Assembly: GCF_037325665.1 (NCBI RefSeq)
Contig: NC_090251.1
Span: 21,769,948-21,833,947 of the forward strand
Source: Littorina saxatilis
Lineage: Eukaryota; Mollusca; Gastropoda; Littorinimorpha; Littorinidae
Length of the DNA: 64,000 bases
Reading direction: 5' to 3'
Below the pieces are notes generated by a model. The model worked only from the letters and a program-made list of their open reading frames with translations, had not been told where the DNA came from and did not search any database. Shown piece after piece: positions 1 to 14,698 of this stretch (the stretch's first letter is position 1; each line of letters begins with the position of its first letter). The position numbers and the translations under genes are program-made.

Positions 1-412
1 CTCTTTCAGTAATCACAGTGAGTCTCTCAATGTTCAGAGCAAGTGGATTCCAGTACAGAGGTTATGCCTCAGTCTTCAGTCACCGATGAATCTTTATTTT
101 TATTTTCCTAATCCGCATTGATCTTACCCTTAGCTTGTTGATTATCACTTAATTTTGGCATAAATGAGGACTTCTGAAGGATCAATTTTGTGTAAGCCAA
201 TACATTTGGACCTATACTTTTATTCAGTTCAGGTCCAACTGACCTGTTGTCCTCCAAGTCTTGGAACAATGCTTATTTACTAGAGTTTTATCAACTGTTC
301 AGGTTGTAGTGAAGGCATTTTGTTCAAGTATTTGGCTCTGTTTAATTGTGAAGTTGGATGATAGGAAGGTTTCAAGTTCATTATTATTTCTGAGCTTGTC
401 CTTTTATTTCAG

Positions 413-497
413 TTTGTGCAGAGCCTTGGTTCCATTCTCAAGCGTGCAGTGTTCCAGGGATCCACAGATCCGCATGAAGTTGTGGCCTTATTTCCAG
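413..497 (+). CDS. COMMD9: COMMD9 exon A (helical N-domain)
   Basis: The exon follows a polypyrimidine tract ending tttcag (acceptor AG at 411-412) and ends at CCAG before gtaaag. It reads FVQSLGSILKRAVFQGSTD and then PHEVVALFP. One base is left over (phase 1), which joins the next exon to make GAT (Asp). Confidence 0.9.
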
Positions 498-3400
498 GTA
501 AAGTGTTTAACACTCTGCCCTTTTCCAATTTGCAGGGAACTTGCTTTATGTTTAAAAATATGTTTAGTAGATACTTTTTAAGTGAAGAGGTACAGGAACA
601 ATTACGCACAGACATTTAGTTGCTAAAAAGAAATTAAGTGTGTTTGTTTACTGTTTAAACAAATATATGTAGTTTTATTGAGTTTTTGTGTGCGTTTACA
701 TACAGTATCATTCTGTTTATCAGTTTCAAGATGTTCTTGCTGTCGGAAAGTGTGTTACGAGACAGATTCTGTGTGTTGTAAACAGTCCATTTAAATTGTT
801 GTTTGGTTACACCAGAACTACAATCAGAAATGAGTTTTGTAGTACTGATGTTTTCTAAAAAAGCAGCCTATTGATGTTGTCAGAAACTTACTCAATATGT
901 TTGATGTTTGTTTTTAAATTTGTATTACAGGAGTTTTTTTAAAGTTATTTTTCTAAATAAGGATTCCCAAAATAAACAGAAACGGCAACAAAACAAAACA
1001 ACAAAAATAATTAAGGATTTAGTAACAAAAATTGCTGTCTTGAGAAGTTTTTTTCAGCATATAATGATTTTTGTATGTGTGTGACAGTTGCAATTACATT
1101 TTTTTGCTAAGTCAGTCTTTGTAGAATGGTACACTGAAAAAGAAGAGCACTGAGAGAGGGACAAAATTAGCACTAGGAGAATCAGCTGGTTGGCATGGAC
1201 ACCAGTGACAAATCTGTTATGGTCAGGAATCATTTGAAAAGAAGTAAAGTGCCGTTCACATGGCAGATTTTCAACCAGCTTTTCACCAACTTTTGTCGGT
1301 TTGAAATCGCTCCTGAGTTGTCGAGGTCAAGTCAGCGAAAAGTCTGTCATGTGAATGGCCCTGACAATTTAGGTTCGATATTGGCCAGCTTTAGCAGCGA
1401 CTCAAAAACTCAGTTGAGCGCTGCTCGACTCGGCCATGACTTGGCGAAGATTTTGCACAGACTTCCCTTATCGCGCTTACTGATTGGTTAGCTCAATCAA
1501 CTGAGTTCTATATAGCTATCCTGCATTGCATTATTATGCTCTTGCCGCGTTAGGAGGTAGCTCCGACAGCTGAACTGACGGGGAATTGCTGCTTAAAGTT
1601 AGTTTAAGCGTTTGCACTGTTCCAGGGTTCGTACGCTCCTTGAATCTCCTTGGATCTCCTTGAATTTTCAACCCCCCTTTTCAAGGACCTTGAATCTCCT
1701 TGAATTTGGAGAAAATGGTCATTCTTGTGTTTAACCTCCTTGAACCTCCTTGAATTCTGAAGTGCAGGCAAAAAAAAAAAAAAAAAGTTAATATTAAAGT
1801 TTTTCAGCAATTTATATCGATTGTGTGCGTGTTGTGTGCAAGTCGTGTGTCGTCTGCCATCGTGCGAAGGGAAGTTGACTCTCTAGATCCACACATGATA
1901 CCTGATAGAAAAGAACAGTCAATAGTGTGTTAACTCCCAGTAACTAAATAAACAGTTTTTGTTTTACTTTACGTTTCTGGTTTGAGCTTTGAATGCATGG
2001 TTGATGAAAGTTGTTCCACGTGTACACCTATGCAATTTGACCTCCTTGAACTCCTTGAATACTCCTTGAAAACTCCTTGAATACTCCTTGAATTTCACTG
2101 TCAGGTGTCTGTATGAACCCTGTGTTCACATGGGCAGCGATTTTGAATTGACTTGGCGCTGACTAAAATCACTTGAAAAATGGGGGAAAGTTGGTGGAAA
2201 GTCTGTGCCATTTGAACGGCACTTATGAAGAACCTGCATACTGACAACTCTTCATATTGTTGTTCTTGTAGTCTTCTTTATCAAACATGCATTGGAAATT
2301 TCAGTGCCAGATGTAGCAGAGGGGTATAGTGTGCATACTTTTGTGATTATTTACACGGTAATTCCATGGATGTTATTGCTGTTGTTATTCCAATTAAAAA
2401 TACTGTAAATAATGATGGACAATTATTTCGAACTTGTTTTTTAGAAAAAGAAAAGATAAAATCATTACAATTTTTTTTTTAAAGGCAGTGAAAAGGCTGC
2501 CGCTCCCCATCAGAATTTTCAGGAAAAAGTCTCATTACTGAAGGGAAGCACAACCTCACTGCCCTTGATTTTAAATGGATTAATTTTTTTTAAGCATTTG
2601 ACTGCAAGGGTCAACTGGCCTGATCATTTGTCCATTAGGATCTAGTTCATTTTTGGAATGTAACCTTTCCTTGACGAAATATTTCCTATTTCTTTCTGTT
2701 ACCTTTATGATCTTGGCTAAAAAGAAAAGCAAGCACGCATACACACACACACTAACTAACTAGCTTACACACACATATTAACACACACACACATCTAACT
2801 AACTAACTAACTAGCTTACACACACATATTAACACACACACACTCCCAGAGTCTCTGACTATCTACACAACTTGACGCAAGCCATTAATTGATTCATGAA
2901 CAAATTCACTATGAACACCAACAGTGTATAAAGATAAATACAGGCATGGGAATTGTCCGCCGAACAGCGGATTTCCGCCGAATTTTTTTTGTTCCGCCGA
3001 AAAAGCAAAAGTGTCCGCCGAAAAAATAAAGGGGGGGAGGCACACAAAAAAAGCACCGGTTACTTTTGCCTTTGCGCAAAAGCCCGCAAAAACTTTCCGT
3101 ACTTTGTTCACGCACTGCTACCACCCGCCTCAGTTACTTGAACTTGTATGTTTGAAAGTAAACCAGATTCCACAGATTGTGTTACAAGTTACATTTTCCT
3201 GTTTGTCTCAACAGATCAATTTTTTAACAAATTTAAACCATATAATACATGTATATATTTTTTTTTCTTCAAAAAAGCAAAAATTGGTACTAAAAACTCT
3301 GATTCTAAAAACAGAATTTAATGGCAAACTTGGAGCTCAGATGACACCAGATTGCACCATCTGGGTTCTTTGGAGAATTTTTTCCGGGGGAGCATGCCCC

Positions 3401-6400
3401 CGGGCCCCCCTAGTAAGGCTAGGCGCTTCGCGCCGTCGACTTGACGCTTCGCGTCTTCAGTTATAAATTTTCAGCCTTTTTTACAATTTTCAATTCCCAT
3501 GCCTGTAAATAATTAGATATGAAAACATTTTCCTCATGCAGAAATGTTTAGTATTAATTTTATTTGTATACTTGCAGATGATTTCCACAAAAACCTTCGT
3601 GACCTCATCAGTAAAATCATTATTGACAACATGGCTGAGTGGAAATCACAGGCAGTCAATGCACATGGTAAGTTTGATGTGCATGTTTTGATATCAAAAG
3701 CTGTAAATCAGTTATGATAGCTTTTACCATTTCTTCTAATTACCAGGGGTGGGACTTACCGCGGACACAACTTACGAATTCCGCTGGAGTAATGTATTTT
3801 TCCGCGTCCCATTTCATCACAGTATCTATAACTTGTTGACTGAATGATATGGAGAGAAGTGAAGATGGAACAGAACACTGGAGGCTTGAGAGTTAAATTG
3901 TGCTGACTGAAAACTCCTGATAACTAATGGTCATTTTGAGCTTCGATGCATTGGGGCGTCACTTGGATCATACTATTGCCAGTATTAGATTATAGATACA
4001 TGGTTCATTACGTAAGTAGTACACCATTAAAATGTTACCATTGTTGTGTGAAAGTTTTTTTGTTTGTTTGGTTGGGTGTTTGTTTTGGTGGGTTTTTTTG
4101 CGGGGGGAGTGAGGAGAATGTCATTTTTACCTGATCCAAACGAGTTGAACTTTAGTCTCAGAATGCACCAGATTGCACAGATTTTAATGTGCCATTTAAA
4201 AAAATGTTCGGGGGAGCATGCCCCTGAACCCCCCTAGAAAAAAGGGATTTCCTCTTTTTTCATCACAAGAGAGTCCCACCCCTGAATTGCCATCATTATA
4301 CATGTTCACCTATGTGGCTATGCCTGATTTGAAAAAAAATGGCAATATTTGATAACAAGCAGTGTGTCAGAATGAAGCACAGGGCTGAACATTGTAAAGA
4401 AAAGTGAATGTAGTATTGACAGCTTGGACAAAGTTTGAGACTGTTTTTGTTCCCCACAATGTTCACTCATGTTCATTTTGCTGTTGTTCTCCATCTACAT
4501 TCTGGTTGCTCTAGTCTTGAATCCCATTGAATGACATAGTAATAATTAAGACTTGGTTGCCATGTCCATGCGAAAGCAGCAGCTCGATCTTTTCACTTTA
4601 TTAATGGTAGACACAGACACTATAACCCTTATTAGCGCAGATGGGGTCTATGTCGACCAAAAGAGTGGGATTCCCTGTAGGTGGAGTTCCTGGAGAGGGA
4701 TTCCCTGTATACAGGGAATACCACAGGATTTAGTTCCTGTAGCGTGTCGCTGATATCGCTGAAAGTCACGTGATGCTTGGCGACATCGGTAGAATTTGAT
4801 GTTTTTCAATCTTTTTTGATATTTCTTAGAAATTCGAGTATGGATTGCAAGTTTTATTGAAAAACTCCACCCTGTGGGATTCCCTGTATACAGGGAATCC
4901 CCCTCCAGGAACTCCACCTACAGGGAATCCCACTCTTTTGGTCGACATAGACCCCATCAGCCTTATTAGCACACACACACACACCCCTCTCTCTCTCTCT
5001 CTCTCGCTGCACTCTTGCAATGTATTTTATTTTGTTACCTTTAAACATACACTCGTACTCCAACACAGAGAAAGAAATTACAAAAGTATCAGTTGTAATA
5101 CTTGTACATACACACTACAGATGTGAACTCCTGCAGTATTTTTGAGTCACTTGAGAAAAAGTGACTCTATGTAATCGGTCAGTGTTAGTCTGTCCGGCCG
5201 GCCGTCCGGCCGGCCGTCCGTAGACACCACCTTAACGTTGGACTTTTCTCGGAAACTATCAAAGCGATCGGGCTCATATTTTGTTTAGTCGTGACCTCCA
5301 ATGACCTCTACACTTTAACGATGGTTTCGTTGACCTTTGACCTTTTTCAAGGTCACAGGTCAGCGTCAAAGGAAAAATTAGACATTTTATATCTTTGACA
5401 AAGTTCATCGGATGTGATTGAAACTTTGTAGGATTATTCTTTACATCAAAGTATTTACATCTGTAGCCTTTTACGAACGTTATCAGAAAAACAAGGGAGA
5501 TAACTAGCCTTTTCTGTTCGGCAACACACAACTTAACGTTGGGCTTTTCTCGGAAACTATAAAAGTGACCGGGCTCAAATTTTATGTGAACGTGACTCAT
5601 TGTGTTGTGAATAGCAATTTCTTCCTGTCCATCTGATGCCTCATATAATATTCAGAACTGCGAAAGTGACTCGATCGAGCGTTTGCTCTTCTTGTATGTT
5701 GTTGTATTCACACGCACACACGCATGCACACACACTGACACACACACACACACAGAGGAGAGGAGAAGGCAGAGAGGACCAGCAGCATCAGTTTCAACAA
5801 TGGGAGAAGTCTGGTGGAGTAAAGGTTTTGTGAATGGCAAGACTGAGGGAGGAAAAAGGGAGTGGCTCACAGCAAAGGGTCGGTGAGTTCAAGTCACCCT
5901 GGCGGGATATAATCGGCAGTTTCTGTCTGGCGGATTACCTGGTCATGGTCATTCTGGATGGAGTGTACTGGACACAATCATTGTGTGCTGTCTTCTTTCT
6001 CCCGGCTTTCCTCAGGTGTTACTACATGTTTCCAAAAATTTGTCAAAGGCATTTTTCTGCAAGGTTTGAGAGACGTGAAGAGGGTGAAGACGAGAAGACG
6101 TGGAACCTGAACTCGGTAAAAGAAAAAAAGTCGCGTAAGGCGAAAATACAATATTTAGTCAAGTAGCTGTCGAACTCACAGAATAAAACTGAACGCAATG
6201 CCATTTTTCAGCAAGACCGTATACTCGTAGCATCGTCAGTCCACCGCTCATGGCAAAGGCAGTGAAATTGACAAGAAGAGCGGGGTAGTAGTTGCGCTAA
6301 AAAGGATAGCACGCTTTTCTGTACCTCTCTTTGTTTTAACTTTCTGAGCGTGTTTTTAATCCAAACATATCATATTTATATGTTTTTGGAATCAGGAACC

Positions 6401-9400
6401 GACAAGGAATAAGATGAAAGTGTTTTTAAATTGATTTCGACAATTTAATTTTGATAATAATTTTTATATATTTAATTTTCAGAGCTTGTTTTTAATCCGA
6501 ATATAACATATTTATATGTTTTTGGAATCAGCAAATGATGGAGAATAAGATAAACGTAAATTTGGATCGTTTTATAAATTTTTATTTTTTTTTACAATTT
6601 TCAGATTTTTAATGACCAAAGTCATTAATTAATTTTTAAGCCACCAAGCTGAAATGCAATACCGAACCCCGGGCTTCGTCGAAGATTACTTGACCAAAAT
6701 TTCAACCAATTTGGTTGAAAAATGAGGGCGTGACAGTGCCGCCTCAACTTTCACGAAAAGCCGGATATGACGTCATCAAAGACATTTATCAAAAAAATGA
6801 AAAAAACGTTCGGGGATTTCATACCCAGGAACTCTCATGTCAAATTTCATAAAGATCGGTCCAGTAGTTTAGTCTGAATCGCTCTACACACACACACACA
6901 CAGACACACACACACACGCACACACGCACATACACCACGACCCTCGTTTCGATTCCCCCTCGATGTTAAAATATTTAGTCAAAACTTGACTAAATATAAA
7001 AAGATCGCTCTGGATTGAGTGGATCAGAATCCACGCAGGAGTGTCGAATGTTTTTTTTTAAATTTTTTTGTAGAGGATTGTTGTTTACATCAAAACTGAC
7101 GACCAGATTGTCATTAAGAAAGGTCCAAATCGTTTTGTATAGAGAGAAAATGAGTGCGCGCATGCATAAAACAATCTTTGAGTTTCTAATTCTACTCCTT
7201 TTACGTTTCCGCGCGACTTTCCACACGGAGAACACGCATGGCTCTGCGCTGCATCTGCACTGAAAATAGTAACAAGGCTGCAGATGATAGAACACAACGG
7301 AGACTGCAATGTTTATATAGTGTACATGCAGAAAGAAAGGGAGGGTGGGAGATCCAACAGTATGAAGTTTCCCGTGCGCCCGTCACTTGTTTGCTGAGTC
7401 TTGACAGTACCCACCGCACAGGCTTTTACCGCTCGTTCCTTTCTTTCCATTCCATCCACTACTATCATAGCCCCCACACAAGCACACGGGGACAAGCAAT
7501 AAGGGGGGAGGCACAAGCGCTTGACAGCATTCATTTAAAAGCTTTTTGTATCTATCAGTTTCCTTGCGACGGGCGACCAAGGGAGAGAGGTGGAATTAGT
7601 CTCATACAGGAGGAGGTTCTGAAATCAAAGCAATATTTGGACATCAATCTGATGGGTGACTGTGCGTTGGCATAAACATCATTGGGAAATGTATGCGGGT
7701 GCAGCGCCTGTTGGTGTACCCGCTTTTGTCGATCAGGGGGTAGTTCATCGCGAAATCAGGGTTCGCGTAGCCATGGTAACGGCACGAAAATGTGACGGTG
7801 CAGTGGTCGCGTTATCACTCAAAGCTCACCTGTGTCTCGCTGTGATATACGATAAATATTGGAAACATTCAAACCATGAAGGAAACCTGTACAAACACAC
7901 AATATCCTCTCTCTTGCGTGGGGGGGGGGGGGGGGGGGGGGGATCGCGGTATTTGGCTTCTTATGTCAATTTATAGACGCAGAATACAAAGAGCAGAAGA
8001 AGATGGAGTTGCTGTTTAATACCCATTTGATGTTAAATTGAGCTCGGCAGAAGAAACAAGACTCGAGATACATTTTATTATCCATTAAAAAGGAAAATAG
8101 CTGCTGTTTGACTGTTCACACCCAACCAATAACTGCTGCAGTTTCACGTAGAGTCGACGTCAAAGAAGTGCCACTGCTCGTAAATACGCAGTTCCACATC
8201 ACACATTTTTCCGTCGAAGTATACGCACCCACGCACGTATGTCGGGCGAACCGCCATTAACTCATCCTTTACGGGTGGGGCCGGAGGGGGGAGTGTTTAT
8301 GTATACTCGGACATTCAGATAATCTAAAAGGTAAAAGTCAGAAGGGTCACGTTAAAGCAGGTAAATATGGCTACCGCTCACACTGTCAAACCAAGTACTG
8401 TTGAGTCGATCCTCGAATTTGGAACACTTTTTTGAAAGTACACAAAAGTCAGACAATTTAATCTAGAAATGTGCCACTTTGTGGAATAGTCATGCATAGG
8501 CTGAAATTAATGTACACCAAATGTAAAGTAATTCGGTCAACAGATCTATAAGTTGTAAGCATTTTTCAGGGTTGCATTTTTCGGGGGTCATCCTGTAGGC
8601 CTATTTTGTAAGAACTGAATCGCCACATCAAATGGCTGAGAGGAATTATTTGTATATAGTTGAAATAGCAATTCAAAAATATGATGTTCAATAAAGACGA
8701 TTTACATCAGTGGTTTTCGGTTTTTGAACATACTAATTTTTGCAGTGTTTGTGGGGGTGGGGGGAGTCCCATCGTGCCGTGACTGAGAATGGTTTGAAGG
8801 ATTGTATTCAGACCGGCTACTGACCCTAGTCCTGGACGATTTTTTTTCTTCTGTTTTATTACACTGTATTTTTCAGACTGAGTGACAAACCAGCACTAGT
8901 CCTGTCAGTTTCCTGATGTTTTCGTGACAAAAGCTGGTGTGCGTGAGAGAGAGACGGAGAGATGGACAGCGACAGAGAGAGACTGATTGTTGATTGTTAT
9001 TGTAAAAGCCAACAACTGAACAAGAAATACAAAGAGCAAGACGAAAACAGATATGAAAGCATAAGGCAAACCAGCCAGCCATAACCAGACAACCATTAAA
9101 CAAAATAATGACGTCCCCCAAAAAAACAAAAACGAGTATTGTCAAGAACAAATGACGGTTTTTGTGTGAGAGCTGGCTGCTGTCATGAATCACTTAACTT
9201 TATTCTCGGATATGCAGAGCTTTGTTTTACTGTGTACATTTGAGCTTGCGGATCTGTGTTTTAGGGTTGGGAAACGTGTTATATATGATGAGTATAAAAT
9301 TTCAAATTGCTATTTTGGATTTTGTTTCTGGAAATTATTAACTAAGAGTCAGTTTCTCTGAGATGTATATATTTTAAGAATTATTCTAACAGACAGTATT

Positions 9401-12400
9401 TTTTGGTTGACGCTTGAAAACACCGACTAAATTTGATACGTGTCATAAAGGTTTAGATGCGCTGCCTGTCAGTCTGTCCGTCTTAGAATTAGTATGAAAT
9501 AAGCACTGACTTTTCAATACTAACCGGCAAGCACACAAATATCAAACGTATGGTAAAAGGCCGTCTATTTGTTTACCGTCAGTCATACAGGTTATTATTC
9601 AAACAGTAGGAAATAGGATAACAAGTTTTCCTTGATGCAGTTCTCGACAGGAGCATGGTGAAGACTTCCTGGTATTTGACACAACACGCTTACAAGTCAG
9701 TTTCAGTGAATACTGAGTTAAATCGTGAAGCGACGAGGACAAAAATAAACCTGACCCTTCCGTCAGTTTACCCCTGTGGTAACGACGGTTGGAGTTTAGT
9801 CAGCGCAAATCGATACCGTTTGAAAATTGCGCCGTAACGTCGAATAAGAGAGAGAGAGAGAGAGGGGGGGGGGGGGGAGGTGCGTGTTTACGAGGATGAC
9901 CTTGGAAAGACCGCATGGCGAGTTTGGCGGTTGATTTATTTCTGTGTATTTTGAAGTGGCAGCGTTTTGAAAGTGTTGATGTTTCTTTGCCGGCCTAAAA
10001 TAGTTTCCTTCACTGTAACGTGTTTGTTTGTTTGCTTAACGCCCAGCCGACCACGAAGGGCCATATCAGGGCGGTGCTGCTTTGACATATAACGTGCGCC
10101 ACACACAAGACAGAAGTCGCAGCACAGGCTTCATGTCTCACCCAGTCACATTATTCTGACACCGGACCAACCAGTCCTAGCACTAACCCCATAATACCCC
10201 CCGCGGGTTAGGGGGAAGAATTTACCCGATGCTCCCCAGCATGTCGTAAGAGGCGACTAACGGATTCTGTTTCTCCTTTTACCCTTGTTAAAGCCATATG
10301 TACTCGATGACTATACACGCTAATTGCTTTACCAACAGCTGGAGACATGCTAAATTAAGTTCCCTGCAAAATATTGTGGTCTAGGACCCCTTCAATGTTG
10401 AGATATGTTAATTTTCATTTTGATCTGGATCGTCCTATTTATAGATTTGCCAACAGAGGTAGCGTTGACGCAAGGGAAATAACTCCGCGTCTTTGTTTAC
10501 ATCCAAAGTTTTTGAGACTCTAAAACAAGCTGTAATGCATGTATACGGTCCGCGCATGGCGACATATCGTCATTACATGGTCTTATGGTGCGTTTGACAT
10601 CGATTATGGGCAAACTACACTTTGTAAACACGGGAGCGCGTACATATGCCTTTAAGTGTTTCTTGTATAGAATATAGTCAATTTTTGTAAAGATTTTAGT
10701 CAAGCAGTATGTAAGAAATGCTTAAGTCCTTTGTACTGGAAACTTGCATTCTCCCAGTAAGGTCATATATTGTACTACGTTGCAAGCTCCTGGAGCAAAT
10801 TTTTACACCCCCGGTATAGGGGTGTGTATAGGTTTCGCTCGATGTGTTTGTTTGTTTGTTTGTTTGTGTTCGCATATAGATCTCAAGAATGAACGGACCG
10901 ATCGTCACCAAACTTGGTGAACAGGTTCTATACATTCCTGAGACGGTCCTTACAAAAATTGGGACCAGTCAAACACACGGTTAGGGAGTTATTGGTGGAT
11001 TAAGATTCTACAAGGACTTATAGAGGGACATATTAATGGTCAAAGGGAAATAACCACACTTGTTAGCAGTGCCTGCTCAGTTGGTGGCAGTGAGAATGCT
11101 AAGGACGGGGGTGTTTTTCCTACCTCGGAGGAATTTCTTGTTGATTAGTGCTTTTGTGAACAAGAAACAATTGACAAGTGGCTCTATCCCATCTCCCCCC
11201 TTTCCCCGTCGCGATATAACCTTCGTGGTTGAAAACGACGTTAAACACCAAATAAAGAAAGAAAACAAGAACCCCATAATGCCAGACGCGAGGCGGAGCA
11301 GCCACTAGATTGGGCCAATTTTAAAGGTATGACCCGGCCGGGGTTTGAACCCACGACCTTCCGATCACGGGGCGGACGCCTTACCACTAGGCCAACCGTG
11401 TCACTGTTACGTGTAACTTTTTTAAATTTTTGTTACGAGTGAGTTGAGTTTACAAACCCGAGTAACTGCGTAGACCTACAGTTTTGTTCTGATTTGCTGA
11501 ACACTGCATGTAGTAGCATGCAGTTCAAGTTATGTATTTATGGCTCAAAACCTGACTAAATGTAAAAAGGGGATTAACGAAGTTTAACCGACTTGCTTGT
11601 AATAATCATATTACAGCAGGAAGACGTCGATGCTGCCACTGCGGGTAATTTATATATGGAAAAAAAGAATCTCTACTGCACTATTGAGCGGATGAGCAAA
11701 ACTCGTATTCGGCGTAATATGCGATCAGTTGAGACGGCGCTGACGTACATGAAGCGATTTCTGTTGCATTGAACGGCTCACCCTTTCCGAGGCACAGCTT
11801 GCTCGTGCATCTATATCACTGTCTCGGTTCTCAGCTAGGGAGCTGTGTAGTATTGATTGTTTCTGGCTGCTGTCGGGGTTCCTGCTTTTCAGGCCTGTCA
11901 CGATGTTATGCTCTCTCATTCGCTGATGCCGTTCCTGATTGATTTTTAGCGAATCTGCTGAGTGGTATGGCCTGCCGCTCTTGATCAAAAAGGCTTTCAC
12001 GCCGGTCACTGATGGGCCTCATCTATGATACTCATCCGCGTGATGACAGCATCATTTCCAGTGTCCTGATAAATACATGACGCTGTACTGTGATATGTTC
12101 ATCGATCTATTGAGCCCATTGCCATAAGGAGGGTTAAAACAAATCGACGCCTTATTTGTTTGTTTTCGTAATTTTGCATTGAATGTTTGGGGTGAATGGG
12201 ACTGGGGTGGCGTGGGGGTGTAGTTAATATCTGCATCCATTTTATCATGTTGACTTTGCGTGTCAGTACGTATAGTAATTAGTTCCCGCAGTGGGGCACT
12301 GCGGTTATGAAATTAAAGGCCCCTCCTGTTTTTGGAACCGCAGGAGCTTTCTAGTTTGCTGTTAGGTAGATTTTTGGTTCCTCTTTCCTGTCATGCTCTC

Positions 12401-14655
12401 TTTTTCTTCATGAATTCTTTTCTTTTTTCTGCCTTCTTGCTCATTCACCTGTATTTTTTCCAAAAATCTCTTCTCTTGCCGCTTGTCTCGCGATTCATGT
12501 ATAGTTTAATCTGTTAGTGTTCTGATGTAAGTCCAGCAGTAGATAGGTTAAGCCTATTTTAACATACTGGAAACTGGTAATCTTCCAGTAGGTATTAATT
12601 TAGTTTTACTAAAGCCTGCTGGGACACAAGTAATGGGTTAGTGCATTTGTAAACAGGAATCGCTTGACAAGTGGCCCCCTTCATCCCCCCCTTCCTCGTC
12701 CTGATATGGCTCTGCGTAGTCGGCTGGACGTTAAGCAACAAATAAACAAACAAACAAACAAATAGTAATTAGTTCCAGTGGATGTTGTTTAGCTTCGTAT
12801 TTGTCGCAAATATTGTAAAGTCGCTTGCTGTAAAAGCACACATGTGCGGCGTTGAAGGCCGACTACTGCTGCATGATCTCCACAACAGGCTGAACCAGTC
12901 AAGTACACATGGACTTAATTTCAGTGGGGTGAACGTTGAAACAAACTAGCCCTGTGTTGGTTGCTTTGATTTTCTCAGTGCTACTCCATCGGCTACGCCG
13001 GCCGTTGTGCTGTTCGCCTCCGGGTGTACCTCTGCTATTGGTTTTGGTCCGCTGCCAAAGAAGTCGATTGGAGCTGGTCAATGTTTGAAGCCCTGATTTT
13101 GTAGTGGTCCGTCGGAGCGGTCTATACAGACTATGGTGCGACCAGCCGGCTCTGTAAAAAAAAGAAAAACTGAGAAAAAAAACTCTCTCAAGCGATGTAA
13201 CTTCTTGGAGTTTGGCTCCTGAGATGAAATGGAATCTTCGTCCGTTATCAAGTTTAGGCGGCGGTTGTGATTGACTGTTGTCTCGCACTAACTGACTTAA
13301 CTTGACATGGACACATAGTGCTAAAGGGTTTCAAGTGATTGGTATATGGTTATTTGATTGAGTTGAAGGGGAAACAAGTCCATCATAGTTTCCAGAGCGG
13401 AATTAGAAAGCAAAGTGTGTGTGTGTGTGTGTGTGTGTTCAAGTTCCTCAGTCTCAGTTTCCTTCTCAGTCGCCAGTATGAATGCATATGCAGTGGACTG
13501 AAAAACAGTACATGTTGGCTACAGTGGGAGCGAGGGAAATGGGTGTGAGGACAGTTGCTACATCAGTGGCAGGTGTGAACGTTGAAGAATGAACTCATGT
13601 GGACACTGCTAGACCAGTCCGTTCGGACTACTGTCCACCTGACGTACGTGTGCCGGGTAGCCTGCAGCTGTCACTGGCAGCTGGCCGTCGCTGTTTCAGT
13701 CCCTGGGTGTCAAAGCAGGTGGGTTTTGACAGCCCCCGCCGCCTCGCGCCAGCCTTTGTTGGTGTCGGTAGTCTTTAATACTCATCCAACTTGTAGCTAA
13801 AGCCAGCTTTACAAGATAGATTATGTCGGTTTCGGTTGAGCTTTTGTTCGGGAGGAAAAACGGGGCAGCTCAGTCCGACAGTCGATATTCTTTCTTTTTC
13901 TTTTATAGGTGCGGGTATATGTCTCTACCCGCCTCTCTTGTCTCCATAAAAAAAATAATAATAAAAAAATACATAGTATGTGAATTGAATATATACATGT
14001 AGTATCATGTTGTGTCCATTCTTGTCTCCATAAAAAAAATGAATAACAAAAATTACATATATATGCATGGGTGCAACTCTGCCGGCTACACGCCGGCAGC
14101 CGGTTTTTGGTTTCTTCGGCTGCCGATGTTTTTGTTCCAGGAGAGGTTTTTTTTTGCATTTGAAAAGCTGGACCCCAACCTTTGCCGGGTTTTGGAATTT
14201 TCCAGGTTGCACCCATGTATATGTGAATTGAATACATCGTAGTATCATGTCGTGTCATGGTGTAACATGTACACGAAGAAACTCGATCGTCTTTACCCCC
14301 AAATTCAGTCGAATGATCAACAGGCGCCAGACACACCAGAAACTGAATTAATAGCAGAGCGCCCCAGATGCATGTCGAGATCAAGCCATGTCAGGTGTGT
14401 CTTGTGCCTGTGGTCAGTCTTTTTTCCCGACCTGTTTATTCTAAGGCTTTATTTTCATTAAAAAAAAATATCTCTCAAAATCTAGATAAATGAATGTAAG
14501 TTCTATTTCCTTTGTAGTTACAGTTTCTTATCACAGCCTGAGAAAACCTGGCATAGTTCCCGCCAAAAAAAACTTGTGACCAGAATAAAACTGATCATAG
14601 TTGAACCAGCGGAACTGATTTCTGTGCTGCTGCCCTTCTTAGTTGCATCCCCCCC

Positions 14656-14698
<43 letters not shown>

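Larger units (their letters stand above)
498..3577 (+). other. COMMD9 intron with nested short DNA elements
   Basis: This 3.1-kb intron holds an outer inverted-repeat element (1247-2224) invaded by a hAT-like one (1623-2122), a CA/CTAA-rich microsatellite (about 2740-2845) and a second hAT-like element (2941-3505). I see no further exon. Confidence 0.7.
10196..11269 (+). mobile_element. SINE-like element (GCGGGTTAGGGGG head) nested in another SINE
   Basis: Flanked by the 11-base duplication aaccccataat (10185-10195, 11270-11280). 5' part gcgggttagggggaagaatt, 3' tail GACGTTAAACACCAAATAAAG. Itself carries two insertions: a TTAA-flanked MITE (10292-10651) and a Helentron-like element (10800-11142). 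Second copy at 25123-26192 on minus. Confidence 0.85.
10024..11401 (-). mobile_element. tRNA-derived SINE split by a later SINE
   Basis: The tRNA-like head is at the right end (reverse complement contains ggcctagtggtaaggcg, A-box-like, and gtgggttcaaaccccgg, B-box-like). The tail at the left is (GTTT)n. Flanks are near-identical 13-base direct repeats cactgtWacgtgt at 10011-10023 and 11402-11414. Interrupted by the insertion at 10196-11269. Confidence 0.85.

Noticed and set aside
5274-5600. Recurring 108-codon frame in the GAGTCAC repeats (5274-5600, 25449-25784, 40735-41061)
   Set aside because: Frame is carried along by repeat copies; no homology recognised, and it includes the DR1 blocks and repeat boundaries.
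11330-11401. tRNA gene on the minus strand
   Set aside because: A and B boxes are present, but the sequence is the head of a SINE with degenerate arms and no proper acceptor stem pairing that I could support. The same applies to 43390-43461, 35070-35147 and 60330-60407.
12332-12517. Identical 61-codon frame at 12332-12517 and 40377-40562
   Set aside because: It lies inside a young SINE; identity reflects recent copying, and the peptide is a hydrophobic run without a known fold.
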